64,000 nt of DNA. Origin: Yamagishiella unicocca (lineage: Eukaryota > Chlorophyta > Chlorophyceae > Chlamydomonadales > Volvocaceae). Every line of letters starts with the position of its first letter. Position 1 is the first letter of the stretch. The notes beneath the pieces were generated by a model. The model had not been told where the DNA came from. It was given only the letters and a program-made list of their open reading frames with translations, and did no database searches. Below are positions 42,489 to 54,986 of the stretch, piece after piece. Where the stretch lies: contig BDSL01000084.1 in the NCBI GenBank assembly GCA_003116995.1, forward strand, positions 248,001 to 312,000. The letters are read 5' to 3'. The translations under genes and the position numbers were made by a program.

Positions 42489-44447
42489 TCAGTCCGCTTG
42501 TGGGTTCCGTATGCCCGTCCATGTAGAGAATAGATAGTAGCGCCAGCTGTGGTGTGTACTTAGTAAGGGCAGCAGGGGGAGGGGAGGACTATCATGTCTT
42601 GTTTTGACGTTTTGACGTTATGAAAATCCTAGGTCTCGCTGGCCCGGGCCAAATGCCTGAACCTAAAGAAGGCTAGCACGGCTTGTGCGTAAAAGCAGGA
42701 ACGCTTCATTTGCGTGTTGTGTCGACTGCGTGTCTTTTAGTCGTTTTGTCCAAGATGTCCTTATGCCCTTTTGTCCTTTCCTTCTATCTGATAAGTTTCT
42801 GTTCTTTCATTGTTTTTCCTGGCTTGTGCCTGCTGCACCAAGCCGGTTGTACGTTATGTAGTACATGTCTGTATAGGTGTACGGCGCGGTGCCCTTTCGT
42901 ACATTCGGAACCTGTCATCTCCACACCGATGTGGAGGCTTGACGCCGCTGCGGTCCCCCCCCCAGGGCTTGATTTTGCAAGCCCCCGGTTGTGTGTGACC
43001 GGGGTGGGGGGCAGGCAGGGAGGCACGGACGGGGCGGGATCTGTAGCGCTCCTGCCCCTCGCACATTGGAAGTGTTTGCGCGGTTTTTGTTGTCGCGTAT
43101 TTTTGATGCCGGCTCCGTGGTAGGTGTCGGCCGGGCCCCGGCTTTTACGAAGTGGCATGGCCGGGTTGTTGGTGGCAATCCGGGAGGCGTTGTGGGCTAT
43201 GTGGCGCCAAGTGCAGCGATGTCGGCTGAGACAGACACTGCGGGTGGCATTCAGGAACGGAGCTCAGGAGTCCCTGGGTCGACAGGTCATGTTCCTTAGA
43301 TTGTGTGTAGCTGGCGGGTGAGGGGGTTAGCTCCTCGGGTGTCAGCGCCCGGGGGCAGAGGGGAGGGACGCCCGGGCCTGGGGCGAGAAGCGGAGTAGCC
43401 GCGCAGGTCGTTGAAATGGTTAGAACAGGCCCGGGCCTGCCGATCTACGGGCACGATTGTACGGGTCCGTTGTACGGTTCAGTTGCTCCCAGTCGCCCAC
43501 GCAGGGCCAGTGTTTCTGCAAATGACGGTGTACTACCCACCACACGGAAAGCTGATGCTGCGTTTGGAGACGCGTTCGTGCAACGACTAAGCCTCTGCCG
43601 CCCCCCTGCCCGTCTGCCCGCCGCTTCTGCGCCGGACCCGTTTCCACTGCTGCTGTTTGCATGTACCCGGCTGAACCCTCGGGTGCTGCTGCACGGCGGC
43701 CTGGACACGTTCTCGCAAGCCAACGGGTGGGCAGCGCAACGTCTCGGCTGATGCAGCTGGCCTTGCCGTCCTGGGGCCCATGGACTAGGGGAGCATCAGC
43801 AGCAACCACAACCTCCAATGTTTGCCCGGCCATTGTGCAGCCCCTTGCAAAAGCATCTAGAAGGATAATCCCCCGAAGCAGCCAAAGCGAGTACGTGTAA
43901 CACGTTGCGCGAAATTTAGCCATTAGAGTGGGGGATTGCTTGTTTGTCGGGTTATCGAATTGAAGGTGCCGGTTGTGTGACAGCGGCTATCAGCCCCGGG
44001 CGCGGTGTGGTGATGTCGAGAGCGTGTGAGGGGAGTGTGAGAGGGGAAGGCGTATATGCGTGATAAGATGCGGAAATAGGCGCACTGCATGTGCTGTGAA
44101 GGACTGCACGAGAGGTATCCGACGTGACCGATGGTTAAAGCTGTGCGGAAGATCACGTTGCCGTTTGTGAGCGGCTCTTTAAATTTCCCGACATTGGACG
44201 TGCCGTATTTTGTCGGTTTTTGGGTACCGGTGTGACTGGCGTTTGCAAACACGGATCGATGCTCATTGTATGCACAACTGTCCATGGTGTAACGGCATTG
44301 CGCATTGCTTGGCTGTATTGCACAATCTTTCAGCCGTAGCCCTACCACATCAGCTTGACCAGGTGTCGCGAGGAGCAGCCTATCCGCAATGCTCACGCAG
44401 CCACCGCAGGCAGCGCTTGGGCTTCAGCCTCGAGGAATTTTGGCGCC

Positions 44448-44529
44448 ATGTCGCTTGCTGGGCGTTGGGCTTCGGCGACAGCAACCTTTGCAGCGGCGCG
44501 GGTCGCAGGCTTGCGCCTCGTCTGTGAAG
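44448..44529 (+). CDS. Possible transit-peptide exon upstream of LSF2
   Basis: From ATG at 44448 a frame encodes MSLAGRWASATATFAAARVA followed by GLRLVCE, with the Ala/Ser/Arg composition of an algal chloroplast transit peptide, and ends at a possible donor (GAAGGTGGAC). Its phase (one base over) does not fit directly onto the LSF2 exon at 45033, which needs two, so another exon or donor would be required. Reported because LSF2 proteins are plastid-targeted and a presequence exon is missing. Confidence 0.25.
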
Positions 44530-45032
44530 GTGGACCATAACGCAAAGGATGACGCGTACAACAGGTATCGCAGCGTCTGCAATCCACTAGCCGGTCCCGC
44601 GCAGTACACAACGCAACCACATGCGCTCCCAGGGCAGCCTCGAGGCACGCGCCATCGCAATTGTCGCCCTGCTGAATTGCGTCTCATTCCAAATTGCGCG
44701 CTTGCATACGCTCTCGGAGCCCTTGTCAAGGTGTAGGGCTGTGTCGGCGCACCTGTCAGAATCTTGACACACGTCCACTTCCAGTACTTCCCAATCCAAT
44801 AATAGCGTTTCAACATTTACTTATGTACCGGTATCAGGGTGGCGGGGACAGAGCCAATAGATCTGCAAGGGTTTAAACCCCTGTCCCGGCCTTCGCGCTG
44901 TCCAGTAGCGTCTTGCTCAATCATATCGCCGACCTTTAAACCTCTACGGCTGAACCGACGTTTTCCCGGCCACCGACAATGCCCAGCTCACCGCTTAGTG
45001 GGCCTCCCCCTCCGTCCCCCTCTCCCCATCAG

Positions 45033-47052
45033 GAACATGCAACGCCAGATGGGCTGGAGCCACCTCAACCCCTACGAGTACCACTTTGACCGCGGGCTGT
45101 ACTACCACGAAATCATCCCCAACCTGATCTGCGGAACGCAGCCTCGCAACGCGCACGATGTGGACATCCTAGCCGAGCAGGAGGGCATCACCCACATCCT
45201 CAACCTGCAGCAGGACAAGGACATGCACTACTGGGGGGTCAAGCTGGACGACATCCGGAGGGCCGCCGCGCGCCACTCCATCAACCACATGCGGCGACCG
45301 GTGGGTGGCCGCACCGGCACCGGCACCCGCGCCGGCACCGGCAGAGGGGAGGGGAGGTTCGAGGAAAAGGGGAGGGGAGGGAGGGGAGGAAAAGACTTTG
45401 GCGGCCGAGCCGGTGGAGGGTTTGTGAGGAAAGCGCGTGGGAGGGGTGCCCGCAGAGACAGAGGCGGGAAACGGGCTGTTCCCGCCTAACCCAGCCCCCA
45501 GCCCTCTCTGCTGCGCCCCGCCCAAGTTGGCTGTCGCGATCTGCCTCCCACGCACGACCCGCACCCCTCGTGCCACATGTCGCCGCTGAGCGCCTGCCGG
45601 CCTGCGCCGCACCGCACCGCCGTCAACCCCGCCGGCGTCGCAGCCCCCCCATCGGTTTTTATACACCCCCCCATCTCTTCACGAGTAATATGTCAACCCT
45701 ACCCTAACAGCTTGCCGTAACGTCTTGCCGTACGCACCCGTAACCGACCTCTGGTGGACCAGGCGCGTGACTTTGACCCGCACAGCCTGCGGAAGACCAT
45801 CCCTGGAGCGGTGCACTCGATAACGCAAGGGATCAACAGCAACGGCAGGTGAGCGCTAGTAGTGCTGGTGGTGGTGCTGGTGGTGTGACCCGTGATCACG
45901 ACGGCGCTGCTGGTGCTTGTGGAGGTGCTGGGTGCTGGTGGTATCGGGGTCCAGAGGTGTTGTTGTCTTGCCTGTCCTCCTGCCCGCTCTCCTGCCTGCC
46001 CCGCCTGCCTCTTTGCTTGCGGCTCACCGCCAACTGGCCCCGCGCCAACCCGCAGGGTATACGTCCACTGCACGGCCGGTCTGGGTCGGGCACCCGCGGT
46101 CTGCATCGCGTACCTGTACTGGTGGGTGGGGGGGAGCAGGGTACCGAGGACTGGGGGGTGGAGACGAAACCCCGGGGTCGAAAGCCGTGGTGAGGGACTT
46201 GAGAGAAGAGTGGTGGTGGGTGGGCGGGACCCGTGGGGGATGTGGGCAGGGACTCGCGGGTGGGTAGCTGGAAGTATGGTCTAGGAATACGTGTCGGTCA
46301 TGTGAGGCAAAGTATGGGCTGGGTGGGTGGGTGGGTGGAGTGGGGTGGGTGGGTGGGTGGGTGGGATGGAGTGGGTGGCCGTGTCCGCTTGGTGGTGCTC
46401 AAAGGGGTCGCACTGGATGTGTGCCCACAGGTGCCCACTAGGCAGGACGCCCGCGTGTGTCGGTGCAGCGGTGTGAGAAGCAGCAGCGGGGTGGGGGGGC
46501 TGGACAGACAAGGAAGGGCCCAAAGGTCCTGTACGGCGCCAAGGGGGCAGCCCTCCACGGCGGCTACGGCGGTGTGTGCTTGACGGAGGGATGTGGGTCG
46601 GACGGTCGGTGCAGCGACAGGGGCAGCGCAGCGGCCGCCGGGTCAATTGCCCTACACTCCACTCCACCGCCTCTCCGCCCAACAGCCCCCACAACAGCCC
46701 CCGCCTAATCCCCCGGCTGCCCGGCCCCCTCATCCCGCCCCCCTCATCCTGCCCCCCTCATCCTCCCCTCATCCCGGCCCCCTCATCCGCCCCCAGGTTC
46801 AGCGACATGCAGCTGGACGAGGCCTACTCCTTCCTCACGGAGATCCGCCCCTGCGGACCCAAGCGCGACGCCATCCGGGGGGCAACGTACGACGTGCTGG
46901 GCTGCAGCACCAACGGTAACAACGGTCACGGCCACCAGGGCGGCGGCGCCGACTTCCACGCCTTCGACTCTCTGCCGCGTGAGGCCTTCGCCACGATGTC
47001 CGCGGACGACAGGTTCGCGCTGCAGTACCGGGTCCTCAAGGGCCTGTGCTGA
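45033..47052 (+). CDS. LSF2: LSF2-type phosphoglucan phosphatase (Like Sex Four 2), 5' end incomplete
   Basis: Exons: 45033-45300, 45763-45848, 46056-46121, 46797-47052; phases agree. From the internal ATG at 45037 this is 223 aa. NPYEYHFDRGLYYHEIIPNL, GTQPRNAHDVDILA and ILNLQQDKDMHYWGVKLDDI match the plant SEX4/LSF family; the active-site loop is HCTAGLGRAP with the catalytic Cys and Arg, and the general-acid Asp lies in RDFDPHSL. RPCGPKRDAIRGATYD and the C-terminal FDSLPREAFATMSADDRFAL helix correspond to the C-terminal motif of LSF2. There is no carbohydrate-binding module after the phosphatase domain, which separates it from SEX4. Known LSF2 removes C3 phosphate from starch glucan in plastids. 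The exon with the transit peptide was not found with confidence. Confidence 0.9.
46319..46375 (+). repeat. GGGT simple repeat in LSF2 intron
   Basis: GGGTGGGTGGGTGG runs interrupted by GGAGT lie in the last LSF2 intron (46122-46796), on the sense strand. Such GGGT runs are strong quadruplex formers. Confidence 0.85.
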
Positions 47053-50000
47053 GGTGGCGAGGGAGGGGGGGAGCGGAGGGAGGGAGGGAGGGAGTGCGCG
47101 GATGTACTGACCCACAGCTCGCCCCATTGCCTGCTGGCCCCTGCTCTCTTCCGCCTCCTTGCCGAAAGCGTGGCGACGGCGGCAGCGGGGAGGGCTGCGG
47201 GTCTGGGCACCGGTGTGTGTGTGTGTGTGCGGATTGTGAGGGCGCACCGCGACGCGGGAGTGCGGCGCGTGGGAGCGCACCACACGGGTCGCGTGGGACC
47301 GCCCGCTGTTGGACGAGGACCCAGCAGGGATGAGGCGGTCGGGCGGGTCCGGCTCGTCAGCAGAGATGAGGGGTCGGGAGGGTGGTGCATGATGCGGTGG
47401 GGTTGCAAGACGGAGGGGCGCTAAGCGCGGAGTGTGGGGCCGCGCGGCCGGGGGGGGGGTCACTGCCCGGCAGCATGCCGTCCAGCACGGTGGTGGTCGC
47501 AACGGACCGTCTTGTGGCGGTGTTGCGTGTGCCGAGGTTGGGGGGAGGGCAGAGGGTGCGCGGCGGAAAGCTCGCCGAGTATGCCAGTGCGCAACCAGGC
47601 GGGGCGCTGGTAGGCGCCGCCGTGTTCTTGTCCCCGCCTGGTTGCGTTGCGTTGCTGTTATGCGTTTTCGGCGTTGAGCAAGCAGCACATCGCATAGCAT
47701 GTTGTTGCACCGTAGGTAGGCGAGGCAGGCAGGCCACAGTCCCGAACTTGCCTTGCAGCCCGAGTGTCTTGCGGGTGTTAAGGAAATAGTCGTGTCGCAA
47801 CTGAGGAAGCTCAGCGGGCACCGGAGTGGCACCCACCCACCCACCCACCTATTCACTCGCCGCCTGGTCCGCATGCAATTCGGGCGAGGCTTTGCCGCTT
47901 GGGGCCGTTGTAGGTTCTTGGGGGGTTACAGGAAAGAACCGGGGGTTCTTGGGGGTGGGAGGCGACGAGGGAGCTGCCGCGCCTAATGCTGCAGGGGTTG
48001 CGGGCAGCTGCCTGGTTCGTTCGGATCGAATGTTGGATTCGCGACTGCAGTACGACCACGTGGTCGCAAATGCACGGCACCTGACAGTACATCACGCTTG
48101 CATGCTGTTTCCACCACGCCTGGGGCAGCGAGGTAGGACAACGAGTTGCGCTGCGCTCGTCCGGGCCTCTGCTTGATGCGCTGTTGCCGTTGTATGTGAG
48201 AGGACTTTAGCACTCGGCTATGATGCAGGCTCATACCAAGCAGTCAAAATGCATTTTAAACCTTTGTGTGCGGCCGCAAATGTTCCGAAAACATTTACGG
48301 CCGCAGATTTATTTTTTCTTCTTTCTGCCAGCTGGTTGGTTTGGGATGCACTTGCACCTCACAAGCTATCCGTACTGGGGAGGACAGGAGCGGGGACCTT
48401 ATCGTCCCGGCCGCGCCGCGGTGGTAGCCCGGCAACGGTATCCATCTGCATCCCGTGTAAGGTTACTGTATGTAACGGTTCAATCGCGTAATCGGCCTGC
48501 CCCCACCTGTCAGCTAGTTAAGATTGTGGCTCTCGTGGCGGCATCGGCACAGTCCGCGCCTTTCTGTTTGGTGCGATTTTTGCAGATTCCGGACGCGAGG
48601 TGTGCGCCCGCCATCTTTATTCCGTCACCCGACTCGGAACAGGACGCAGCGCCCGCCTTCCAACACATTGGACGTTCGCATCGAGGCCTGCTCCTTCTGC
48701 CTGTGGGAGTTTCACTTTTGTATCGAGGTTCTTCGCGCCTGACTACACCTGGCCACAGGACTTACTAGTCGCGCTGGCGCGAGTGGTTCTCACGTCCATC
48801 GCGGCCCACGCCCTGATTTGAAATCAGTCACTTTGTGCGGACGTTGTTCGCGCTCAAGGACGCAATAACGCAGGTTGCTCAGATTGCGCCGCTCCATTAT
48901 GGCAGCTGCCGATCGCACAGCCCAATTGCCGCTTGGTTTCAGACCACGACTGACCTGGACTGACCTGTCCGGGCGGGCGTCGCGTGCCTGAGTCGCCTCC
49001 CTTCTGGCTCGTGCGCAGGCAGCTATTAGCCCATACTTCATGTACCTTTTCAGTTAAAATCCCGTCGATTAGGCACGACAATCGCTCAACCGGGGCGTTA
49101 CAGGCAGGGCTCTCCCTTCTCCCCCGCAGGTTTTAGCGCGGCAGCCCTCGTAAGGCTTCCCACCCGGCAACAGGGCAGGGGCAGCCGTACAGCACGTACC
49201 TGGGCAACTACAACGTCTCGTACAGCAAGCAGAAGGTCTCCTAGCACATACACCTCCTAGCACATACACCCCATTTCCGCTGTTGTTGTCATCACGGAGC
49301 AAGTCCAGACATCATAACACATGCATGCACCCCGCGGCCCGCCCGGGCCAGCTGGAGCCTCCAGGGGTCCTCGCAGCTGGCCCGGCGGGGCGGTAAATGA
49401 TGGAACAGCGTACCCTACGATAAAACGGGTACGGCAAACGGCGTGTCAAAAAATATACAGCCGGATTCACTGTCCTCAACGGCGTTTGTTGAGCGGTTGT
49501 TGGTCCGGCGGCTCAACACGTATTTGGGTATTCCGTGTCAGCCAAGCCCACCATCGACGCCCGGGTCCGCGGCCGCAATATGAACAAACCACCAAAGCGC
49601 CTGGCACCCAGCCTACGTCGAAAAAAGACAGACCTGCGAAGTCCTCTGCTCGGATATCAACCCACCAGCACGAATGCGTAAAAGTGTACTGACGCGCGTC
49701 CTGTCGTTCCTATGCTGTCCAGATACCCTATACGGCTTCAAGATATTCTATACGGCCCAATGTACTATAATACGAAATGCTCCGATGTTGTACTGCGTGT
49801 CTATTGAGTACCAAAAAAATGGTGCTGCGCTTAGCTTGCGCGCAAATTTCAGCACCGCTGCTTCCCGACTTCTTCGCAACCTTATATCCGACCGCCTGCC
49901 ACCAAGGTATTGCACTTGCCGACAACTTTACGCAACAAACTGCTTCAGCCGCTGACGCACCGCTGGGAGTGGTTGTTTCTTGCACATTCCCCAGAGGGCA

Positions 50001-50370
50001 CACCAATCAAAATGCGGAGTATTCACCTCGGTTAGCTACATACTCACACGCCAAAATCATCACGGATGCACGGGGGCACAAATGCAGCAGTAGAAAATGC
50101 CTACAGCGCCCAAAGGCGCCCAAAGAGCGGCACGCGCGTTCGAGGATCCGGGCCCTGGCCTCCAGACATGACGCCAGTGTTGCTGTTGCTCCACGAACGA
50201 CCTGGGCTTCAGAGCCGAGAAGCGCTCCTTCCTCCGCCAGTCTCAAAACAAAATGCTGCGCCAGACCGCGATATCCTGCCGTGCCGCACGCAGGCGCACG
50301 CGGTCGCACCCGATCAAGCTGCTGCCTTGGTCGCGCACTTAGCTTACAGTAACCTCTGATGAGTGAATTT
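47053..50370. other. Intergenic interval between convergent LSF2 and DUF506 genes
   Basis: About 3.3 kb with no convincing gene. Frames up to about 180 codons exist (for example 48220-48768) but lack recognisable motifs, consistent codon bias or good splice sites. A C-rich/G-rich zone spans 47050-47500; the remainder is closer to average composition. Confidence 0.5.
50344..50348 (-). terminator. TGTAA polyadenylation signal candidate for the DUF506 gene
   Basis: On the minus strand TGTAA lies about 23 bases beyond the stop codon at 50371. It is the chlamydomonad poly(A) signal, though a 3' UTR this short would be unusual. Confidence 0.35.
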
Positions 50371-52209
50371 TCAATCGTTTGGCCTCGCCGCGCTCATGCC
50401 GCGCGGCATGTCGGCCCACTTCAAGCAGCGTGCAGTGAGCGACAGTGCCAGACGAGGAGCCGACGAAGCTGAGGCCTGCATGAAGGACCACAGGGAGGGC
50501 TGCTGGGCTGCGCGGGCCAGCAGCAGCTGTCGCCGCTTCTGGCCTTGCGTCTGGCCTGCCTTCGAACCCTGCTGCAGACTTTGCCGCTGCTGCTGCTGCT
50601 GCTGCTGCTGCTGTTTTACCTGTTGGTGCTGCAGCTGCTGCCCTTGCGGTGGCAGGTAGAGCGCTGGCTGCTCACGACGCTGCGGGTGCTGCTGTTGCGG
50701 TCGAGCCGCCTTGGTGTTGGCGACGCCTCTGCCCAGACGCATACCGGTACCCGCAGCCGCATCGCCCACTTCGTCTCCCCAGCAGGACGCTTTCGTTTGA
50801 GTTGGCGGCTTCATTTGCCAGGCGCCTGCTGGCTCGGGCTGCATGTCCAGTGTGCGGCCTGTCTGCGATGGCTCGTACACTTCCGGCGCTGATGGCGGCA
50901 GCTGGCCTGAGGTCAGTGCTGCAGCTGCCAACCTCAAAGCAAGGAGCCCAGGGGCAGGTTTCAGAGGAACTGCCGCGGCCTGCAACCCTGGCGCCCTCAA
51001 CTCCGCGGCGTTGAGTGCGGTCCTGGCTGTAGTGACAGCAGCCGAGGAGGCATAATCGGCGCCTCCTGGCATGGGCCAGACGGCGGTTTCCAAGGCGCTC
51101 GCGCAGCTGGCGGTGTCAGCGATGCCACTGCCGCAGCCACCGTGGAAACAGCGCGCGGCGCTGCAGGGGCCCTTGGTTGCGCGAGCAGCCGTTACGGCGG
51201 GCGCCAAGAAACCCGTCACGATGTAGGGTGGTTCGTTTGTTGCAGGTGCGGACCCTCCTGCTGGGAGCTGGTGCATGGAAGTTGCTGCGGTGCCCGGCCA
51301 GTGATCGCCGGCCAGGGGCAAGGCTGCGAGGCATTTTAAAGGTAACGGAGGATCCGCGTCGCGATCCGCTTCCAAGACGGTGGCCCCATCGTTCATGTAA
51401 TTTAGCTGCACGTGGACTGGTTGCGTGTGGCTGGTGTGCAGGAGGACCGGGTGTAGGCAGGTGCCTGGCGGAACATGGGCGTCGTCGGTAAAGCGCGAAG
51501 GCAGCCAGTTTGAAGACAGCGCACGCCTGCTGCGCCACGGCGGTAGCTCGTGGGACCTGGCATTTGCCTCGCGCTGGAGTGTGTCCGACATGAGGTGGAC
51601 GACGGAGTTGACTGCAGCCATCGTACCGATGAACAGCTGCGGCAACGCAGCAACGCACTCGCAATAGGCACCTCCAGGCAGTCCTGCATATTCGAAACGT
51701 TCTTTGAAGTTTGCATCGACCACAATCGCGGGACCTGTGGGCAGGGCGTGGGGCGGTGGCGGCGGGCGTCGTCGATGCGCCGAGTCGATGGTGGTAAAAC
51801 CCTATGGCAGCAACGCAGTATCATAAATTATGCTTACTTCAATTCCAAGATTATCCTTCAAAGATGGTATTAGGGAATTTACGTGCATTGTAGGGTTCCG
51901 AAGTGCGACAGCCAACAATGTTTTCCCCTCGCACTCGCGCAACGAGTCCAACTCACCTCCAATATGTTCTTGCACAAGCAGGTAAGAGTGTATCCGGCTA
52001 TGAAACCCTTGTGATAAGCCTGTCCTGACCGTGACAATAAGCCCATGCTCCTCTGCCAGTGCACAAGCCAGCGAACCAGCTGAGCCATCGGTAGAAATCA
52101 ATTTACAAGCATGCGTGGCCAGTCGAACGTGATTTAACGCCCGGTGCTCTGAAGCGGTAAGTAGGACGCCGTGACGCGCGGGACGCACAGCGGGCACAGC
52201 AACTTCCAT
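50371..52209 (-). CDS. DUF506 (PDDEXK-like family) protein with glutamine-rich tail, two exons
   Basis: Exons on the minus strand: 52209-51957 (ATG, donor GTGAGT) and 51734-50371 (acceptor CCCACAG); the phase-1 junction makes SYLLVQEHIGG then PAIVVDANFKERFEYAG, 538 aa in all. The pattern VDANFKERFEYAGLPGGAY, then ALPQLFIGTMAAVNSVVHLM, then LPPWRSRRALSSNWLP matches the conserved C-terminal half of plant DUF506 proteins (IDVDF...FEIARPT...LP.VFVG...LPPWR...KW). The N-terminal LAEEHGLIVTV...SYLLV corresponds to the preceding strand-helix part. The family is related in fold to PDDEXK nucleases; biochemical role is poorly known, with plant members linked to growth and stress. Beyond about residue 150 the protein is Ala/Pro/Gln-rich with a polyQ run, probably disordered. 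Confidence 0.8.
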
Positions 52210-54986
52210 AGCATTGGCTTCGTCGGTCTGCTATTACGGTAACGGTTCATAATAAGTACGTAATCATTTTATGTTAATCAAAGAAATCGTTGCCGCAAGT
52301 GCCCTTGTAACCCTTCCGTGTTGGGGTCAGGTGGACGAGCGCACGTGCAGGCCCTGCACAACTGTGCCAGGTTCCGGCCTCCATGTACTACTCGCATTCT
52401 GGTTCTGACCGCATTCGCCTTCGATGAAGATATAATTGAATAACGTCTTGCGGGCCCGATCTTAACGTTTTGTGTCACGTCCGTGCCCAAGAAACTAGCT
52501 CGATTACCATGTTTTACCAGTCCATGTATCTGCATTAAGACCAGGGCAGCGGCACCATATCTACTGCATACACGTCAAAGAAGTCGGACATTTGTAACTG
52601 GGACAGCCGAGCCCGGCTAAGACTGGGGCAGCCCTGTCTGGAACGCTCCAGCCATGAATGGGGACTCCATCCACCCCAACGTAGACTGGGGCAATCCAGC
52701 CCAGGTATGGTTGGGGTACTCCAGCCCGGCCAAGTGGGGCACCTCAGCCCAGCCATGATTGGAGCAATCCCGTACAGCCATGGCTGGTGCACTGCAGCCC
52801 AACTATGATCGGTTCATCCCAAGCATTTACTGCGTTGGCAGCATGCACGCAGGAGCAGTGCGAACACAGGTGTCGCCGTTCGCCCAGCGGACAGCGTGGG
52901 GCGGTACCCAAGGGGAGGAGCGGCTCGTACCTACTCGTACAGCATCAGTGCAGACAAAGACTCCGGAATGGCAGTGCACCAGGACATTCCTGTCGTCCAT
53001 TCTTCAACTTGATTCCGTGCTATTCCGCACCGTTATAGTTCAGCCGTTGCATGATGCCCCGGCCACAATGCCAATAAAAAAACAATAATTTTCCAATGGA
53101 TCAACTTTCTTTCCTTTCCGGCGCGCTCTGCCATACGTGCATTCACTTATTCGTCTAGCAATACATTCTACTGGCATTATTCTAGCAATTCATTATACTG
53201 GCATTCATATAATCGCAGCCAACCTTAATCTGTCATGCACATGGTATGATGCTTTTGCCACATCTATAATACGTGGACCGATGACGTCTGCGAGACGTCT
53301 GCCACTATTGTACCGATATCCAATTCACGACGTCCAAACCGTTGACCTATGGAGGCCATTCATCTTGTACATCCATATGTATACATAAATCATGCGCACA
53401 AATGATACGCGTTCGTGATCCGCACCACGCAGCCCGGCGCATTAGATGCTCTGTACGCGTACGACAGGTGCGACAGGGGACCCCTACAGCCCTACTGGTA
53501 AATTACCCGACCATTCCCGCTTTGTTCCAGAACCGGGCATTGTTTAACCGCATAAGATATGATGTCGTACACTCATGGCTCGATCCTAACGTAATCCAAT
53601 CTGCGGAGTGCGGCCCGCCGCACTTTGCTTCAAGGCTGCAACTGGCTGCGACGACGTATCACGTATGCATAGCTGCCCTCTGCGTCTCTCGCAGCGCAAG
53701 GTGTAAATCCTCATACAGACATAACACTTCATATGCTTAACCTCATCCCCGTGAAAGATTTTGGATCTTGAAGAGCACCCAACTTCCGCCTCCAGCACAT
53801 TGGCCTGTCCTGAGTTTATCGACATAGCATGTAAGCATGCACCTGTAACCTAGCCATACCTGCTAGTGCCATCATGGCATGCCCACGGTACGGTGCCCTG
53901 TGTACGGTACCCCGTGCCAACAGTTTGCGTCCACAATTTCTACCAGGGTTTATCCTAGCATTAGACTTTCATCCTCACCACGGTTGCATCACCAATACCG
54001 GGTTGCAGGGTTGTTAAGCGATAGGCCTGGGGTTGAGCCACTTGGTGATAAGCATCATGTGTGGACGATGTGTCCGGGTAGGCGAAGCGAACCTCGGCTG
54101 ACACGACTGAGTGCACGCTGTCGCATGAAGTCATGGCTTCGTGCTTCCCCGAAGCAAAAGTTGGTTGCCTATGGTTCGGACTCCGGCATTAGAGGCTTAT
54201 TTCGCCACATCATAATAGGAAAGCACGCATAATGGAAGGACAACGGGTTCTAGGAGGCTATGACCGAGCCGCCCAGCCCAGCATGGAGCATAACGTGCAT
54301 GACGTCGGCGCAGAAGCGCTCACATGAAGCCTTGCCAAGGCCTAGACAAATTTGTTCCTGTATATTGCGTGTTTAGGGCATCAAGAGGCGTGGATCTAGG
54401 CCGGAGTGTGAGCTTTCACCGAAACCTGTCGCAAACATTAACTTTGTTGGCACCAGCTGTACCGCCTGCAAAGTTGTTCGATACATGTTCAGATCTTAAG
54501 CTATATCACCAGGGAAGGCCCAGCATGTCACAAACAAACGGCTTTACGAAGCTGGGTAACCACTTGACCAGCATCGGTACCGTTTTATTCCCATTAGCGA
54601 GTTTCAGAACTTCTCTAATGCTTTGCCTCTTGGGCGATGTAGTTTATAGCGGCAATGGGCGACGCAAATGAACGCTTGTACGTCGTTCTAAGCATGGTGC
54701 TTTGCGTACAGAGCTATCCCAGCCATCTCTTCCTATAACGTAACATCTGCCTATGCAACAAAGGATTACATATTAATTTGTTACCGCGTCCTCAAATCTT
54801 TTCGACAGACAAACAACTGCAACTTTAAACTAGGACGCAGGTTTCGTGTGCCTGTAGAGGGAGAACGACTTAAACCATTATGGCGCCCGTAAGATTGATG
54901 TTCAAAGCGTGAGCCTGTTGTGCGGAACCCGCGCTAGCTGACACAGCCCATGTGCCCGCTCCCGTCGAACGCAGCCACGAGGGCCG
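52210..54986. other. AT-richer intergenic interval between divergent DUF506 and CYB5D1 genes
   Basis: About 2.8 kb with visibly lower GC than the gene blocks. It contains the degenerate minisatellite at 52605-52820. No ORF has recognisable motifs. As the genes on either side point away from it, both promoters should be here, together with a missing first exon of CYB5D1; no specific motif could be assigned. Confidence 0.5.
52605..52820 (+). repeat. Degenerate tandem repeat of about 30 bp, about seven copies
   Basis: Variants of CAGCCCAGCCATGATTGG followed by GGCAATCC or GGCACTCC recur every 28-32 bases. Units differ at many sites, so the array is old. It lies roughly 400 bases upstream of the DUF506 start. 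Confidence 0.75.

Larger units (their letters stand above)
42347..45032. other. Intergenic interval, 5' flank of LSF2
   Basis: No gene is recognised apart from the possible transit-peptide exon at 44448-44529. The 19-bp tandem array at 42413-42488 lies just after the preceding stop codon. Stretches at 42590-42900 and 43900-44300 are less GC-rich. Confidence 0.5.

Noticed and set aside
48220..48768. 182-codon frame between LSF2 and the DUF506 gene
   Set aside because: No recognisable domain, mixed composition, and no consistent donor/acceptor context.
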